From a methane-oxidizing endosymbiont of Gigantopelta aegis (GTDB lineage Bacteria > Pseudomonadota > Gammaproteobacteria > Methylococcales > Methylomonadaceae), in the NCBI RefSeq assembly GCF_016097405.1, contig NZ_JAEHGD010000001.1, positions 766,345 through 830,344 on the forward strand: a DNA stretch of 64,000 nt, in the 5' to 3' direction. A program made the position numbers and the translations under genes. Of the stretch, positions 37,829 to 48,804 are shown piece by piece. The number at the start of each line of letters is the position of its first letter. The first letter of the stretch is position 1. The notes beneath the pieces were generated by a model, which saw only the letters and a list, made by a program, of their open reading frames with translations, was not told the origin of the DNA and searched no databases.

Positions 37829-38995
37829 CAGGGCAATCGGGTTTAAAAAAGGGTTGAAATTATAATTTAGATAAGGTATTGGTTTTATCATTTTGATTAT
37901 AAATGACAGTTACCCCAACGGCCTCAATTATCCACCATTTTTCAACGATTGCTGATCCAAGAGTAGATCGGCGAAAGAAGCATCAACTCACTGATATATT
38001 TTTCATCACCTTGTGTGCGACTATTTGTGGAGCCGATAACTGGGTGGCCATTGAAAAATTTGGAAAGGCTAAAGAAAGCTGGTTCACTGAACAGCTTGGT
38101 TTAGAAAATGGAATCCCTTCACATGATACGTTGGGTGCTGTTTTTGCCGCCATAGATACGGAACAATTTAGTCAATGCTTCTCAAACTGGGTGGCCGATC
38201 TAGCGGACTTGGTTGAAGAAGATATTATTGCAATCTCAAATAAGTCAGCCATCTATATGGTGAGCGCCTGGTCGCGGAAAAACAGTTTGGTTTTAGGTCA
38301 GGCGAAAGTGGATGATAAATCCAATGAAATTACGGCCATACCCAAACTTCTGTCGCGTTTGGATATTGCAGGCGCTTTGATTACAATTGATGCAATGGGG
38401 TGCCAAAAGAAAATAGCCAAACAGATTATCGACCAAGGCGGTGACTATGTTTTGAGTTTAAAAGGAAATCATGGCACCTTACATGAGGATGTAAAGGCCT
38501 ATTTTACATCCGCTTTATCGCCAGAAATTGCCACAAAAACCGTCAATGGTGAGCATGGGCGAATTGAAACGCGTTCTGTTCGTGTCACGGATGAGATTGA
38601 ATGGTTAAAAAGGAGCATTCCTGGTCAGGATTAAAAAGTATTATTGCCGTCACAGCCACAAGAGAAGTGGATGAAAAAATAACCGAGGAAACACGCTATT
38701 TTATAAGCAGTTTAAGCGCAAACGATCCAAACAAGTTAGAGCATGCTGTTCGCGCTCATTGGGCGATTGAAAATAACTTGCATTGGGTTCTTGATCTTGC
38801 TTTTGATGAGGATAGCAACCGAACCCGCAAAGGATATAGTGCTTCAAACTTAGCTGTCATTCGACACATGGCCTTAAATTTAATAAAAGCCGAGGAAACG
38901 GCCAAAGTCGGTGTAAAAACCAAGCGAATGATGGCAGGGTGGGATAATGATTATTTACTCAAGATTCTTGGTGTAATTTAAACCCGATTGCCCTG
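37829..38995 (+). mobile_element. ISAs1-family insertion sequence (decayed, 1167 bp)
   Basis: Perfect 19-bp terminal inverted repeats (CAGGGCAATCGGGTTTAAA at 37829-37847, complement at 38977-38995) are bordered by a perfect 10-bp direct repeat ACAAATGAAC (37819-37828 and 38996-39005), as expected for ISAs1. Intact ends with a broken transposase indicate a recent but inactive copy that could still move in trans. Confidence 0.95.
37903..38981 (+). pseudogene. ISAs1-family DDE transposase, deleted and frameshifted
   Basis: The N-terminal part HHFSTIADPRVDRRKKHQL and the later blocks SAIYMVSAW, VLGQAKVDDKSNEI, DAMGCQKKIA and HWAIENNLHWVLDLAF are typical. At 38232-38246 the text reads IIAISNKSAIYM where the family normally has IIAIDGKT plus about ten residues, so the first catalytic Asp is lost. 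At 38608-38613 an A run lacks one base, splitting EWLKKEHSW into two frames (38634 stop; restart region 38601). It is non-functional. Confidence 0.92.
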
Positions 38996-39074
38996 ACAAA
39001 TGAACACTTTCAAAGAGAATCAAAAATGAGTGTTATACCTCATTTTTGATACGTTAAATAACATAGTTTAGTTA

Positions 39075-41798
39075 TCAATGCGCTTCATCCCAGTTTTTAC
39101 CCACGCCGACTTCAACCAACAACGGCACATCCAGCTCGGCAGCCGTACACATTTTATCGCGAATGATGTCGATACTGGCATCGAGCTGTGCTTCAGCTAT
39201 TTCAAAAACCAGTTCATCATGGACTTGCATGACCATCTTGACATCAGGCGCTTGCTGTAAAATCCATTGGTCGGTCGCAATCATCGCACGCTTGATAATA
39301 TCCGCCGCCGTCCCCTGCATCGGCGCATTAATCGCGGTGCGTTCGGCGTATTGGCGACGAGCCGCATTTCGGGACTTGATTTCGGGCAAATACAACCGGC
39401 GGCCGAACAAGGTTTCAACATAGCCTTGCTCATGCGCTTGCTGCCGAATTTTATCCATATAAGCTTTCACCCCTGGGTAACGCTCAAAATATAAATCAAT
39501 ATATTCCTGCGCCTGATTCCGGGGCAAGCCGAGTTGTTGGCCTAAACCGAAGGCAGACATGCCATAAATCAAACCAAAATTGATAGCCTTGGCCGAGCGC
39601 CTGAGATCTTGCGTGACTTGCTCAAGCGGTACGTCAAAAACTTCCGCCGCAGTAGCGCTATGAATATCGATGCCTTGCGAAAAAGCGTTCAGCAGCCCTT
39701 CATCTCCCGACAAATGCGCCATGATGCGTAATTCAATCTGGGAATAGTCGGCGGCGACAATTTTATAGCCGTCCTGGGCGATAAACGCTTGCCTGATCTT
39801 GCGCCCCTCCTCGGTACGAATCGGAATATTTTGCAGATTGGGGTCTGATGAGGACAAACGACCGGTCGCGGCGACCGCCTGATGATAGGAGGTATGCACA
39901 CGGCCTGTTTTTGGATTGATCTGCTGCGGCAACTTGTCGGTATAGGTAGACTTCAGTTTGCTCAGACTGCGGTATTCTAATATCAGTTTCGGTAACGGAT
40001 AATCCAGCGCCAGTTCCTGCAACACGGCTTCATTGGTCGAGGGTTGTCCTTTCGGCGTTTTTTTTAATACCGGCAGTTGTAATTTGTCGTACAGGATTTC
40101 CTGAATTTGTTTTGGCGAACCCAGGTTGAAAACTTGTCCTGCAATCTGATGCGCCTGTTGTTCTATGGATGTGATTTTACTGGCCAGCACCATGCTTTGT
40201 TGCGCCAGCATATCGCGATCGATTAATACACCGGTTCGCTCCATCCGCGACAACACCGGCACCAGTGGTATCTCTATATCCCGATACACCACTTCAAGCG
40301 TCGGGATTTGCTGCAGCTTTTCGATCAAAACGTGATGCAAACGCAAGGTAATATCGGCGTCTTCGGCCGCATACGGTGCCGCCTGCTCTAATGGCACCTG
40401 CTGAAAGGGCAATTGCTTAACGCCTTTCCCGGCGACATCTTCATAATGAATCGTATCTAGACCAAGATAGGTTTTGGCCAGGTCATCCATATTATGTTTA
40501 GTCGCCGTACTGTTATACACATACGATTCCAGCATGGTGTCATGCGCCATGCCTTGTAACTCAATGCCATGATTAGCGAGTACATTGGCATCATATTTCA
40601 GATTCTGGCCCACTTTAGCCTGCTGTGCATCCTCCAGCAGCGGCTTCAGGCGCGCCAGAGTCTGCGTTCTGTCTAACTGTTCCGGTGCATCCGGGTAATC
40701 ATGCGCTAGCGGTAAATAGGCGGCAACACCTTCGGTAACAGCAAACGACACGCCGACAATCTCAGCCTGATTGTAATCCAGACTGGTGGTTTCGGTATCG
40801 AAAGCGAATAACTCTGCCTGTTGTAGCTGCGCCAACCAATCGTCTAACTGGACTTCAGTCAAAATGGTTTGATAATCGGCCTCGATAGAATGCGGGCTAT
40901 TTTCAGCGTCCTGCGTGTCTTGCCGGCCAAAACCAATATCTTCTAATTGCCGTAACCAGGTCGAAAAACCTAATTTTGCCACTAATTCCTTCAACTTTGA
41001 CAAATCTGGCTGGCGACATTTTAAATCGTCCAGCGAATAAGAAATGGGAATATCACATTTAATCGTCGTCAAAGCTTTTGATAGCGGTAGCTCACTGAGA
41101 TGCTGACGTAAATTTTCACCGATCTTGCCTTTGATTTCATCGGCATGTTCAATCAGATTTTCCAGTGTTCCATACTGCTTCAACCATTTCGCCGCCGTTT
41201 TTGGCCCGACTTTCGGAACACCCGGAATATTATCGACACTGTCACCCATCAAGGCTAGATAATCGATAATCTGTTCTGGATTGACACCAAATTTTTCCAT
41301 CACCCCCGTCCTGTCCATACGGGTGTCCGACATGGTGTTTTCCAGCATAATCTTGTCACTAACCAGCTGCGCCATATCTTTATCGCCCGTTGAAATCACC
41401 ACATCATAGCCTTGCTGCTCGGCTTGTCTGGCCAGCGCACCAATGACATCGTCGGCCTCCACGTCCGGTTCCATAATCAATGGAATGCCCATCGCCTGAA
41501 TCAACTCATGCAAGGGCTCGATTTGTACTCGCAAATCATCGGGCATGGGCGGGCGGTGCGATTTATATTCTTCATACATTTCATGTCGAAATGTGGGACC
41601 GGGGGCATCGAAAACGACGGTAAAATGATCGGTTTTATGCTCAGCCAGCAATTTTTTTAGCATATTCGCCACACCATAAATGGCGTTGGTTGGCATGCCT
41701 TCGGCATTAGTGAGCGGTGGAATGGCATGATAGGCACGAAATAAAAATGAGGAGCCATCCACCAATACCAGTTTTTTATTATTTTGTTCAGTCATCAT
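39075..41798 (-). CDS. polA: DNA polymerase I
   Basis: PolA fills gaps and removes RNA primers during replication and repair. The 907-residue protein has all three domains: the 5'-3' exonuclease ([37 protein letters not shown]), the 3'-5' exonuclease with FDTETTSLD near residue 334 so proofreading residues are kept, and the polymerase with [16 protein letters not shown] near 684, [15 protein letters not shown] and [11 protein letters not shown] near 860. The first two codons are ATG ATG; either could start. Length is within the family range (E. coli 928). Confidence 0.98.
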   Translation of the reverse strand: MMTEQNNKKLVLVDGSSFLFRAYHAIPPLTNAEGMPTNAIYGVANMLKKLLAEHKTDHFTVVFDAPGPTFRHEMYEEYKSHRPPMPDDLRVQIEPLHELIQAMGIPLIMEPDVEADDVIGALARQAEQQGYDVVISTGDKDMAQLVSDKIMLENTMSDTRMDRTGVMEKFGVNPEQIIDYLALMGDSVDNIPGVPKVGPKTAAKWLKQYGTLENLIEHADEIKGKIGENLRQHLSELPLSKALTTIKCDIPISYSLDDLKCRQPDLSKLKELVAKLGFSTWLRQLEDIGFGRQDTQDAENSPHSIEADYQTILTEVQLDDWLAQLQQAELFAFDTETTSLDYNQAEIVGVSFAVTEGVAAYLPLAHDYPDAPEQLDRTQTLARLKPLLEDAQQAKVGQNLKYDANVLANHGIELQGMAHDTMLESYVYNSTATKHNMDDLAKTYLGLDTIHYEDVAGKGVKQLPFQQVPLEQAAPYAAEDADITLRLHHVLIEKLQQIPTLEVVYRDIEIPLVPVLSRMERTGVLIDRDMLAQQSMVLASKITSIEQQAHQIAGQVFNLGSPKQIQEILYDKLQLPVLKKTPKGQPSTNEAVLQELALDYPLPKLILEYRSLSKLKSTYTDKLPQQINPKTGRVHTSYHQAVAATGRLSSSDPNLQNIPIRTEEGRKIRQAFIAQDGYKIVAADYSQIELRIMAHLSGDEGLLNAFSQGIDIHSATAAEVFDVPLEQVTQDLRRSAKAINFGLIYGMSAFGLGQQLGLPRNQAQEYIDLYFERYPGVKAYMDKIRQQAHEQGYVETLFGRRLYLPEIKSRNAARRQYAERTAINAPMQGTAADIIKRAMIATDQWILQQAPDVKMVMQVHDELVFEIAEAQLDASIDIIRDKMCTAAELDVPLLVEVGVGKNWDEAH

Positions 41799-41934
41799 TC
41801 CAGAGGATAATCAAAAATTTCAGTCCAACAATACAGCCTGCTAAAGGATGCCGCAAGCCTGTCACGATTACGGTTTTATTCCGGAAACGGTTATAATCAA
41901 AAATCATGCAACTTTTATCAGACAACACACTCAA

Positions 41935-42258
41935 ATGAGCGACGTATTACAGCAACTGGCAGACGTTCTTGAACAGCGTAAATCTCAATCGGCCGACAGT
42001 TCCTATGTTGCCAGTCTTTATCATAAAGGCCTGGACCATATCTTGAAAAAAGTCGGCGAAGAATGCACCGAAACCATCGTTGCTGCCAAAAATGGTGAAG
42101 CCGAGCAGATCATTTACGAGACTGCCGACCTCTGGTTCCATTCCATGGTCATGCTGGCGCAGCTTGGTCTGGGTCCTGAGGATGTTTTAAACGAATTACA
42201 ACGACGTTTCGGCTTGTCAGGGCTGGAAGAAAAAGCACAACGCACACAAAAGAGGTAA
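41935..42258 (+). CDS. hisE: Phosphoribosyl-ATP pyrophosphatase
   Basis: HisE hydrolyses PR-ATP to PR-AMP, the second step of histidine synthesis. The 107-residue protein starts [16 protein letters not shown] at 41935 and has the MazG-like metal-binding motif [13 protein letters not shown] with a downstream [14 protein letters not shown]. Other his genes are not in the window, but hisE directly preceding tatABC (tatA starts three bases after the stop) is a common arrangement in proteobacteria. Confidence 0.96.
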   Translation: MSDVLQQLADVLEQRKSQSADSSYVASLYHKGLDHILKKVGEECTETIVAAKNGEAEQIIYETADLWFHSMVMLAQLGLGPEDVLNELQRRFGLSGLEEKAQRTQKR

Positions 42259-42261
42259 CAC

Positions 42262-42477
42262 ATGGGCATCAGCGTGACACAATTATTGATTGTTTTGGTC
42301 ATTGTTTTATTGCTTTTCGGCACCAAACGCTTGAAGAACTTAGGCTCAGACCTGGGTGGCGCTATCAAAGGGTTTAAGAAAGCCGTTAAAGATGGCAGCG
42401 AAAACGATACGAATTTACAGGAAAATGGCCAAACCCTGGAAGGTGAAGTGAATAAAAAAGACCACGAAAACGTTTAA
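42262..42477 (+). CDS. tatA: Twin-arginine translocase subunit TatA
   Basis: TatA oligomerises to form the pore of the Tat system that exports folded proteins. The 71-residue protein has the N-terminal membrane helix [20 protein letters not shown], the [23 protein letters not shown] hinge and amphipathic helix, and a short charged tail. It is followed two bases later by tatB. Confidence 0.96.
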   Translation: MGISVTQLLIVLVIVLLLFGTKRLKNLGSDLGGAIKGFKKAVKDGSENDTNLQENGQTLEGEVNKKDHENV

Positions 42478-42479
42478 TC

Positions 42480-42779
42480 ATGTTTGATATTGGTTTCTGG
42501 GAATTATGCCTGGTCGGACTCGTCAGCCTGTTAGTCATCGGCCCTGAAAATCTACCCAAAGCCGCCCGCATCGCCGGCTTCTGGGTTGGAAAAACGCGCA
42601 ATATGGTGGCTTCCGTCAAGGCCGAAATCAAACAGGAATTACAGGCCGAAGAATTACGCCAAATCATGCAGCAACAAGCCGAGCTGGAAAAGGCTATGAG
42701 CGAAGGTGAAAAACACCTGGAGGCACTCAATAACGACGTCACACAATCTGTTCGGGATATTGAAAAAACGCATGACTGA
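42480..42779 (+). CDS. tatB: Twin-arginine translocase subunit TatB
   Basis: TatB forms the substrate-receptor complex with TatC. The 99-residue protein starts [30 protein letters not shown], with the membrane helix, the Glu at position 8 and the GPENLP hinge characteristic of TatB, followed by a long charged amphipathic helix. Its stop overlaps the tatC start by eight bases. It is shorter than E. coli TatB (171) but normal for many proteobacteria. Confidence 0.95.
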   Translation: MFDIGFWELCLVGLVSLLVIGPENLPKAARIAGFWVGKTRNMVASVKAEIKQELQAEELRQIMQQQAELEKAMSEGEKHLEALNNDVTQSVRDIEKTHD

Positions 42780-43524
42780 CGAATCTCTGGAAGAACAACC
42801 CTTCATCAGCCATCTGGTTGAACTGCGCAACCGACTGTTAAAAATCGTCTTATGCGTGTTACTGGTATTTCTTGCTGCGGCGCCCTTCGCCAATGAAATC
42901 TATCACTTCTTGTCCGGGCCGTTATTGAAACACTTGCCGGATAACAGCACCATGATTGCCATCGATGTGGCATCGCCTTTTTTTGCGCCGTTTAAACTGG
43001 CGCTGGTAGCCTCCATTTTTGTATCGATGCCGGTGATTTTGTATCAATTCTGGGCGTTTATCGCACCAGGTCTCTACAGCCATGAAAAACGACTGATTCT
43101 GCCACTGATGGTTGGCAGCACCGTGCTGTTTTTTGCTGGCGTCGCCTTCGCTTACTACGTCGTGTTTCCATTGGTTTTTGGTTTTCTGACCGCAGCCGCG
43201 CCTCAGGGTGTCACCGTGATGACTGACATCAGCAAATACCTGGATTTTGTGCTGACACTATTTTTTGCCTTTGGCATGGCATTTGAAGTCCCCATATTCA
43301 CCATTTTACTGGTCTGGAGTGGCATCACGACAACGCAAAGCCTGTCTGAAAAACGCCCTTATGTGATTGTCGGGGCTTTTGTCATCGGTATGTTTTTAAC
43401 ACCACCTGATGCCATTTCACAAACCCTGCTGGCCGTTCCTATCTGGTTATTGTTTGAAATGGGCTTATTGTTTTCCCGTTTTTTTGTCAAAAAACGGGGC
43501 TCCGAAATGGAAGAAACACTATAA
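42772..43524 (+). CDS. tatC: Twin-arginine translocase subunit TatC
   Basis: TatC binds twin-arginine signal peptides in the inner membrane. The start at 42772 ([24 protein letters not shown]) gives 250 residues, close to E. coli TatC (258). [10 protein letters not shown], the six membrane helices, [15 protein letters not shown] near residue 91 and [12 protein letters not shown] near 165 are diagnostic. It follows tatB with overlap, and a secreted M23 peptidase gene begins directly after its stop. Confidence 0.97.
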   Translation: MTDESLEEQPFISHLVELRNRLLKIVLCVLLVFLAAAPFANEIYHFLSGPLLKHLPDNSTMIAIDVASPFFAPFKLALVASIFVSMPVILYQFWAFIAPGLYSHEKRLILPLMVGSTVLFFAGVAFAYYVVFPLVFGFLTAAAPQGVTVMTDISKYLDFVLTLFFAFGMAFEVPIFTILLVWSGITTTQSLSEKRPYVIVGAFVIGMFLTPPDAISQTLLAVPIWLLFEMGLLFSRFFVKKRGSEMEETL

Positions 43525-44370
43525 ATGATTAAACTGCTTATGTTATTGCTGCTGGCATTACCACTTCAGGCTACCCCCTTGCCCAAAGCGCTTGCGGTGC
43601 CAGGCGGTATTGTCGAAATCGAACTAGGGTCAACACACCAGTCTAAACCCCGGGTTTTTTTTCAACAGCACAGAGTTCTGATCACAGCTCATGACGATCG
43701 CTGGCTGGCGGTGGTCGGCCTGCCTCTGTCGCTCAAACCTGGCAAACATACACTCACCGTATTTACTGCTGACAATACAAGCGCCGACATCGCATTTACC
43801 GTTCATGACAAAGCCTATCCGGAACAGCGCCTGACGATTACGAAAAAACGTATGGTCACAGGTTTTACCAAAGCCGATTTGAAAAAAATTGCTGCTGACA
43901 AAGTCGAAATGACTAAAGCCAAATCAGTCTGGAGTGAGACACCTGCCAAACTGGACTTTATCACGCCTGTCGATGGCCGCCTTAGCAGTCTGTTTGGTTT
44001 AAAACGCTTTTTTAATGATATTCCCAAGCGTCCACATAACGGACTGGACATCGCTGCCCCCACCGGCACCCCGGTACTGGCACCAACCGATGCAACCGTC
44101 ATCAATACCGGGCATTATTATTTCAATGGCAATACTATTTTCCTCGATCATGGCCAGGGCCTGTTAAGTGCCTATTTGCATTTAAACCACATCCAGGTCA
44201 AAGCCGGTGATCAGGTCAAACAAGGCCAGCAAATCGGTACTGTCGGCGACACCGGCCGCGTTACTGGCCCGCACCTGCACTGGATTGTTTACCTGAATAA
44301 GTCTCCAGTTGACCCGGCCCTGTTTATCGCTCGCGACATTCCCCGCCTAGCGGCTCGGAATAAACACTAA
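43525..44370 (+). CDS. M23 (LytM) family peptidoglycan endopeptidase
   Basis: A 281-residue exported protein that probably cleaves peptidoglycan cross-links. It has an N-terminal signal peptide (LLMLLLLALPLQAT), a beta-rich N-terminal domain, and a C-terminal LytM domain with HNGLDIAAPTGTPVLAP (zinc His and Asp near residues 172-176) and GPHLHWIVY (HxH, zinc and catalytic His). Both zinc motifs are intact, so activity is expected. It starts on the base after tatC's stop and precedes PBP1A, another cell wall enzyme. Confidence 0.94.
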   Translation: MIKLLMLLLLALPLQATPLPKALAVPGGIVEIELGSTHQSKPRVFFQQHRVLITAHDDRWLAVVGLPLSLKPGKHTLTVFTADNTSADIAFTVHDKAYPEQRLTITKKRMVTGFTKADLKKIAADKVEMTKAKSVWSETPAKLDFITPVDGRLSSLFGLKRFFNDIPKRPHNGLDIAAPTGTPVLAPTDATVINTGHYYFNGNTIFLDHGQGLLSAYLHLNHIQVKAGDQVKQGQQIGTVGDTGRVTGPHLHWIVYLNKSPVDPALFIARDIPRLAARNKH

Positions 44371-44402
44371 CCCATGCTTCTGACTACTCCAATTTAATCA
44401 TC

Positions 44403-46760
44403 GTGTCACGTTTTGGATCATTTATAAAAACCACGGTCAAATGGCTGTTCGTGTTGTTTGTTATCAGCACATTGGCCGCCACGGTATTTGCCTGGCATTT
44501 TGTACAGCAACTTGAAAAAGAACTGCCCGATATCAAGCAGCTGGAAAATGTGCAATATCAGATTCCCTTGAGCATTTACAGCCAAGACAATCTGTTAATT
44601 GCCCGCTTTGGTGAGAAAAAACGTATTCCGATTACAATCGATGATGCCCCAGAACAGTTGATTCACGCTTTTCTGGCGGCTGAAGATGCCCGTTTCTACG
44701 ATCATCCCGGCGTTGATTACCAAGGCCTGATACGCGCCGCCCTGCAACTGGCCTTGACCGGTAAAAAGAAACAAGGTGGCAGCACCATCACCATGCAGGT
44801 CACGCGTAACTTTCTGTTAACGCGGGAAAAAACCTACATTCGCAAATTAAAAGAAATTCTGCTTGCACTGGAAATAGAACGCGCCTATTCCAAAAATAAA
44901 ATTCTTGAACTTTATCTGAATAAAATCTATCTCGGCCATCGCGCCTATGGTGTTGCAGCCGCATCCGAAACCTATTATGGCAAGCCGCTCAATGAATTGA
45001 CCCTAGCGCAAATGGCCATGATTGCAGGATTGCCTAAAGCGCCCTCCCTCTACAACCCCGTCACCAATCCTGAACGCGCATTACAACGCCGGGATTATGT
45101 GCTCAATAGAATGCTCAAACTCGGCTTCATCAATCAAACTGATTACGATAAAGCGATAGCTCAACCTGTCACGGCAGCATTGGCATCACAGAAAAACAAT
45201 ATTGAACTGAATGCACCGTATATCGCCGAAATGGTACGTCAACAATTATATGAACAATATGGCGATGACGCGTATACCCGCGGCTTGAAGGTTTACACTA
45301 CCATTACCCGCCCACTACAGACAGCTGCCACTGAAGCATTGAGAAACACATTGCATGCGTATGACGAACGCCATGGTTACCGTAGTCTGCCACACAAAAA
45401 TATTGGTGATAACACTGACTTTAAGGCTGAAAAAGTCGGCGCAACCGAGCAGGCAAAAATTATTGCATTAACCGACAAAACAGCTACGGCCTTGTTAAGC
45501 GACCAGCGCCAGATTGAACTGGCCTGGGAACATATCAAATGGGCACGCCCTTTTAAAAGCCGCTATCGCTTAGGGGCGGAACTTAAATCAACCCATGATA
45601 TTTTCCAAATCAATGACCTGATTCGGGTTAGACAATTGGCTGATGGTCAATGGGCCCTAGCGCAGATTCCAGAAGTTCAGGGCGCCTTTGTTGCGTTATA
45701 TCCTGAAGACGGTAGTATCCTGGCGTTATCGGGGGGCTATGATTTCTTTTATAATAAATTCAATCACGTTACCCAGTCCAAACGCCAACCCGGCTCTGGC
45801 TTCAAACCCATTATTTACACCACCGCATTGGAACACGGTTTTACCGCCGCCAGCGTTATCAATGACGCACCTATCGTCATGAATAACGAAACCCCGGATG
45901 CCGATTGGCGCCCCGAAAACTACAGCCGTAAATTTTACGGACCAACGCCTCTGCGAACTGGGCTTAGAAAATCACGCAACCTGATCTCGATTCGTCTGTT
46001 ACAAAGCTTAGGGATAAAAGAAGTGACCAAGACCGCCCTACGTTTCGGCTTCAATCCAGATCAAATCCCTAACAGCCTATCCCTGGCACTGGGCAGCGGC
46101 TATGCTACGCCCCTACAAATGGCACGTCTGTACGCCACATTCGCTAATGGCGGCTTTCTAATCACACCTTATTTTATCGATCGCATCGAAGATTATGAGG
46201 GCAACGTATTGTTTCAAGCCCGGCCCCTCATCGCTTGTCAGGGTGAATGTATTTCGGTCAGCGACAATGAACACCTAGCTCCACGCATCATTTCACCGCA
46301 GATCAACTTTCTGATGAATGATTTGTTACGCGACGTTGTCCGCCGCGGCACCGCTACCAAAGCAAAGGTATTGAATCGCAGTGACCTGGCAGGAAAAACC
46401 GGCACTACCAATGATCAACGTGATGCCTGGTTTAATGGCTTTACCCCCGATATTGCTGCCACCGCCTGGGTTGGTCTGGATAATCCAGCCCCTTTAGGAC
46501 GAGGTGAAGTCGGCGGGCGCGCGGCGTTGCCCATGTGGATTGAATTTATGCGCACGGCATTGAATGGCAAACCCGAAAAAGAGCTTATCCCCCCTGAAAA
46601 CATTATCCGCGTTCGAATTGATCCACAAACAGGCTTACGCGCTAATGCGGACAGCTTAGGTGTATGGGAATATTTTCGTCGCTCTCATGCGCCACGACAA
46701 TATGCACCTATGCTGAATGATGAATTAAATACAACGGAGGACGATGAGGACTTGTTTTAA
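44403..46760 (+). CDS. mrcA: Penicillin-binding protein 1A (bifunctional)
   Basis: It polymerises and cross-links peptidoglycan at the inner membrane. The 785-residue protein starts with GTG, has a membrane anchor (TVKWLFVLFVISTLAATVF), a GT51 glycosyltransferase domain (AAEDARFYDHPG near residue 90; GGSTITMQVTRNFLL near 122) and a transpeptidase domain with SGFK (SxxK) near 465, SRN (SxN) near 523 and KTGTT (KTG) near 665. The OB-like insert between domains is present, as in class A PBP1A. Length is somewhat below E. coli MrcA (850). Confidence 0.96.
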   Translation: MSRFGSFIKTTVKWLFVLFVISTLAATVFAWHFVQQLEKELPDIKQLENVQYQIPLSIYSQDNLLIARFGEKKRIPITIDDAPEQLIHAFLAAEDARFYDHPGVDYQGLIRAALQLALTGKKKQGGSTITMQVTRNFLLTREKTYIRKLKEILLALEIERAYSKNKILELYLNKIYLGHRAYGVAAASETYYGKPLNELTLAQMAMIAGLPKAPSLYNPVTNPERALQRRDYVLNRMLKLGFINQTDYDKAIAQPVTAALASQKNNIELNAPYIAEMVRQQLYEQYGDDAYTRGLKVYTTITRPLQTAATEALRNTLHAYDERHGYRSLPHKNIGDNTDFKAEKVGATEQAKIIALTDKTATALLSDQRQIELAWEHIKWARPFKSRYRLGAELKSTHDIFQINDLIRVRQLADGQWALAQIPEVQGAFVALYPEDGSILALSGGYDFFYNKFNHVTQSKRQPGSGFKPIIYTTALEHGFTAASVINDAPIVMNNETPDADWRPENYSRKFYGPTPLRTGLRKSRNLISIRLLQSLGIKEVTKTALRFGFNPDQIPNSLSLALGSGYATPLQMARLYATFANGGFLITPYFIDRIEDYEGNVLFQARPLIACQGECISVSDNEHLAPRIISPQINFLMNDLLRDVVRRGTATKAKVLNRSDLAGKTGTTNDQRDAWFNGFTPDIAATAWVGLDNPAPLGRGEVGGRAALPMWIEFMRTALNGKPEKELIPPENIIRVRIDPQTGLRANADSLGVWEYFRRSHAPRQYAPMLNDELNTTEDDEDLF

Positions 46761-46838
46761 CCATTAGCGCACAATAGCCTGAGCACAACACCAAGCAAAA
46801 CATTCGCCTTACATCAACGTCACGTAAACTTTGATTAT

Positions 46839-47017
46839 TAACTGATGTTACGCGGTGGCTCTTTAATTTCATTTCCATGATTCCCCGTCCACCATTACCG
46901 AGAAAGAAAAAGCCATCTCTGGGCTCTTTTTCTTATCGACACAGAGCGCACAGGGTTCTCCCCTGGTTCCCGCTCTTGCGTGGGAATGAGGGAAGAGTTA
47001 CTGCGTAACATCAGTTA
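46839..47017. repeat. MITE-like 179-bp inverted-repeat element between mrcA and gltA
   Basis: Terminal arms TAACTGATGTTACGCGGT (46839-46856) and ACTGCGTAACATCAGTTA (47000-47017) are complementary at 17 of 18 positions. The interior has TTCCCGC...GCGTGGGAA, related to the GTTCCCACGC palindrome of the 17899-18088 element, and a terminator-like hairpin. The remaining 117 bases to gltA hold nothing I recognise. Confidence 0.75.
46901..46934 (+). terminator. Probable rho-independent terminator after mrcA
   Basis: AAGAAAAAGCC and GGCTCTTTTTCTT pair around an ATCTCT loop (with one bulge) and the 3' arm is T-rich. It lies about 140 bases after the mrcA stop, inside the MITE-like element. The mirrored A and T tracts would let it work for both strands, including the convergent gltA. 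Confidence 0.65.
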
Positions 47018-47134
47018 TTAGATCAATAGATAATTGGATGACTATAGAGAAAAGAGTAACGCACGAAACAATTACCGATAGAGGGACCACGAAATGCATC
47101 AAAACGATCTGAACAATCGTTAAGCAAACAAGAA

Positions 47135-48448
47135 TTATTGTCGTTCTTCAGGTGCGACATAATCGCGTCGGTCATAGCCAGTATAGATTTGACGGGGTCG
47201 ACCGATACGCCGCGTAGGTTCTGCCATCATTTCCAGCCAATGCGATACCCAACCGGCCGTGCGTGCAATCACAAACATGACAGTGAGCATTTCTTCCGGA
47301 ATTTTCAATGCTTTATAGATAATGCCTGAATAAAAATCGACATTAGGATAGAGTTTTTTCTCAATGAAATACTCATCTTTCAGTGCATACTCTTCCAACG
47401 CCATGGCCAATTCAAACATTGGATCATCCAGAGTGTATTTTTCCAGCACTTCATGACAGACTTCGCGCACGATAGTTGCACGTGGATCGAAATTTTTATA
47501 CACACGGTGGCCAAAGCCCATCAAACGGAATGGATCATTTTTATCCTTAGCACGCGCAATAAATTCCGGAATACGGTCAACTGTGCCGATTTCAGCCAGC
47601 ATGCTCAAAACGGCTTCGTTAGCACCGCCATGCGCAGGTCCCCACAGCGCTGAAATACCCGCCGCCACACAAGCATACGGATTAGCACCAGTGCTGCTGG
47701 CCAAACGCACGGTCGAGGTACTGGCATTTTGTTCATGATCGGCATGCAGGATAAATAAAACATCCAATGCTTTTACCGCAACCGGGTCAATATAATTTTC
47801 TTTATCGATGAATTTCTGCGATGGCAACGAAAACATCATGTTGAGAAAATTTTCGCAATAGCTCAAGTCCATTCGAGGATAAACGAATGGCCAGCCAACC
47901 GAATGGCGATAACAAGCTGCTGCAATCGTTGGCACTTTTGCCAACATTCGCATGGCAGAAATACGCCGATGTTCGGGATCGTTCATATCCAGTTCGCTAT
48001 GATAGAACGCCGACAACGACCCCATGACGCCGACCATCATCGCCATCGGATGTGCGTCATAATGGAAGCCATCAAAAAAGCTCCGCAATGCCTCATGCAG
48101 CATCGTATGGTGATTTATTTCATCGACGAACCCTGCCAATTCATCGTCTTTAGGTAACTCGCCATTCATCAATAAATAGGCGACTTCCAGAAATGAACTG
48201 TTCTTGGCCAGTTGCTCGATCGGATAACCCCGATAAAGCAAAACGCCATTTTCTCCGTCGATATAGGTAATCGCACTTTTGCAACTGGCCGTCGACATAA
48301 AACCAGGGTCATAGGTAAACAGCCCCAATTGTTTATGCAGGGTTCCGATATCGATCCCGGCCTCGCCTTTAGTCCCCTTGACCAGTGGTAATTCCGCTTG
48401 TTGACCGGACTCAAGGATAATTTTTGCTTTATCTTGATCTTGCGACAT
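47135..48448 (-). CDS. gltA: Citrate synthase
   Basis: It condenses acetyl-CoA and oxaloacetate to start the TCA cycle. The 437-residue protein is of the hexameric type II gram-negative class. Conserved blocks are [18 protein letters not shown] near residue 63, the active-site region [15 protein letters not shown] near 238 (His), [12 protein letters not shown] near 266 (His) and [14 protein letters not shown] near 313. Its gene stands alone between the MITE and rpmE. Type I methanotrophs use the TCA cycle mainly for biosynthesis. Confidence 0.98.
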   Translation of the reverse strand: MSQDQDKAKIILESGQQAELPLVKGTKGEAGIDIGTLHKQLGLFTYDPGFMSTASCKSAITYIDGENGVLLYRGYPIEQLAKNSSFLEVAYLLMNGELPKDDELAGFVDEINHHTMLHEALRSFFDGFHYDAHPMAMMVGVMGSLSAFYHSELDMNDPEHRRISAMRMLAKVPTIAAACYRHSVGWPFVYPRMDLSYCENFLNMMFSLPSQKFIDKENYIDPVAVKALDVLFILHADHEQNASTSTVRLASSTGANPYACVAAGISALWGPAHGGANEAVLSMLAEIGTVDRIPEFIARAKDKNDPFRLMGFGHRVYKNFDPRATIVREVCHEVLEKYTLDDPMFELAMALEEYALKDEYFIEKKLYPNVDFYSGIIYKALKIPEEMLTVMFVIARTAGWVSHWLEMMAEPTRRIGRPRQIYTGYDRRDYVAPEERQ

Positions 48449-48510
48449 AATCAGAATCTCTTGTCAGGGTGGTTAAAACCTAAATACTAAAAACGCGGCC
48501 TGAAACAGAC

Positions 48511-48714
48511 TTATTGTTTTCCGAAACGTTTACGGAACTTATCAACACGGCCTGCCGTATCGACAACACGTTGCTTACCGGTATAAAAAGGATGGCAAGA
48601 TGAGCATACTTCCACATGCAAATCTTTACACAATACCGAGCCTGTTTGGAAAGTATTACCGCAACCACAGGTAACTGTAATTTGTTTATATTCAGGATGA
48701 ATTTCTGGTTTCAT
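48511..48714 (-). CDS. rpmE: 50S ribosomal protein L31
   Basis: A structural protein of the large ribosomal subunit. The start [20 protein letters not shown] at 48714 gives 67 residues. The zinc-binding form is indicated by CGC (residues 16-18 region) and [12 protein letters not shown]. It is divergent from xthA with a 90-base shared promoter region. Confidence 0.96.
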   Translation of the reverse strand: MKPEIHPEYKQITVTCGCGNTFQTGSVLCKDLHVEVCSSCHPFYTGKQRVVDTAGRVDKFRKRFGKQ

Positions 48715-48738
48715 AATGTTCACAATGCCCAAAACGGG

Positions 48739-48768
48739 TTACATACTTGATAGAGAACTGCGTATAAT
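48739..48768 (+). promoter_or_regulatory. Predicted sigma-70 promoter of xthA
   Basis: TTACAT (48739-48744), an 18-base spacer and a consensus TATAAT (48763-48768) lie 37 bases before the xthA start, in the region shared with rpmE. The -10 box is perfect and the -35 box weak. Confidence 0.55.
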
Positions 48769-48804
48769 ACGACGTCCCAACTTAAATCGCAACTACCATT
48801 TATT

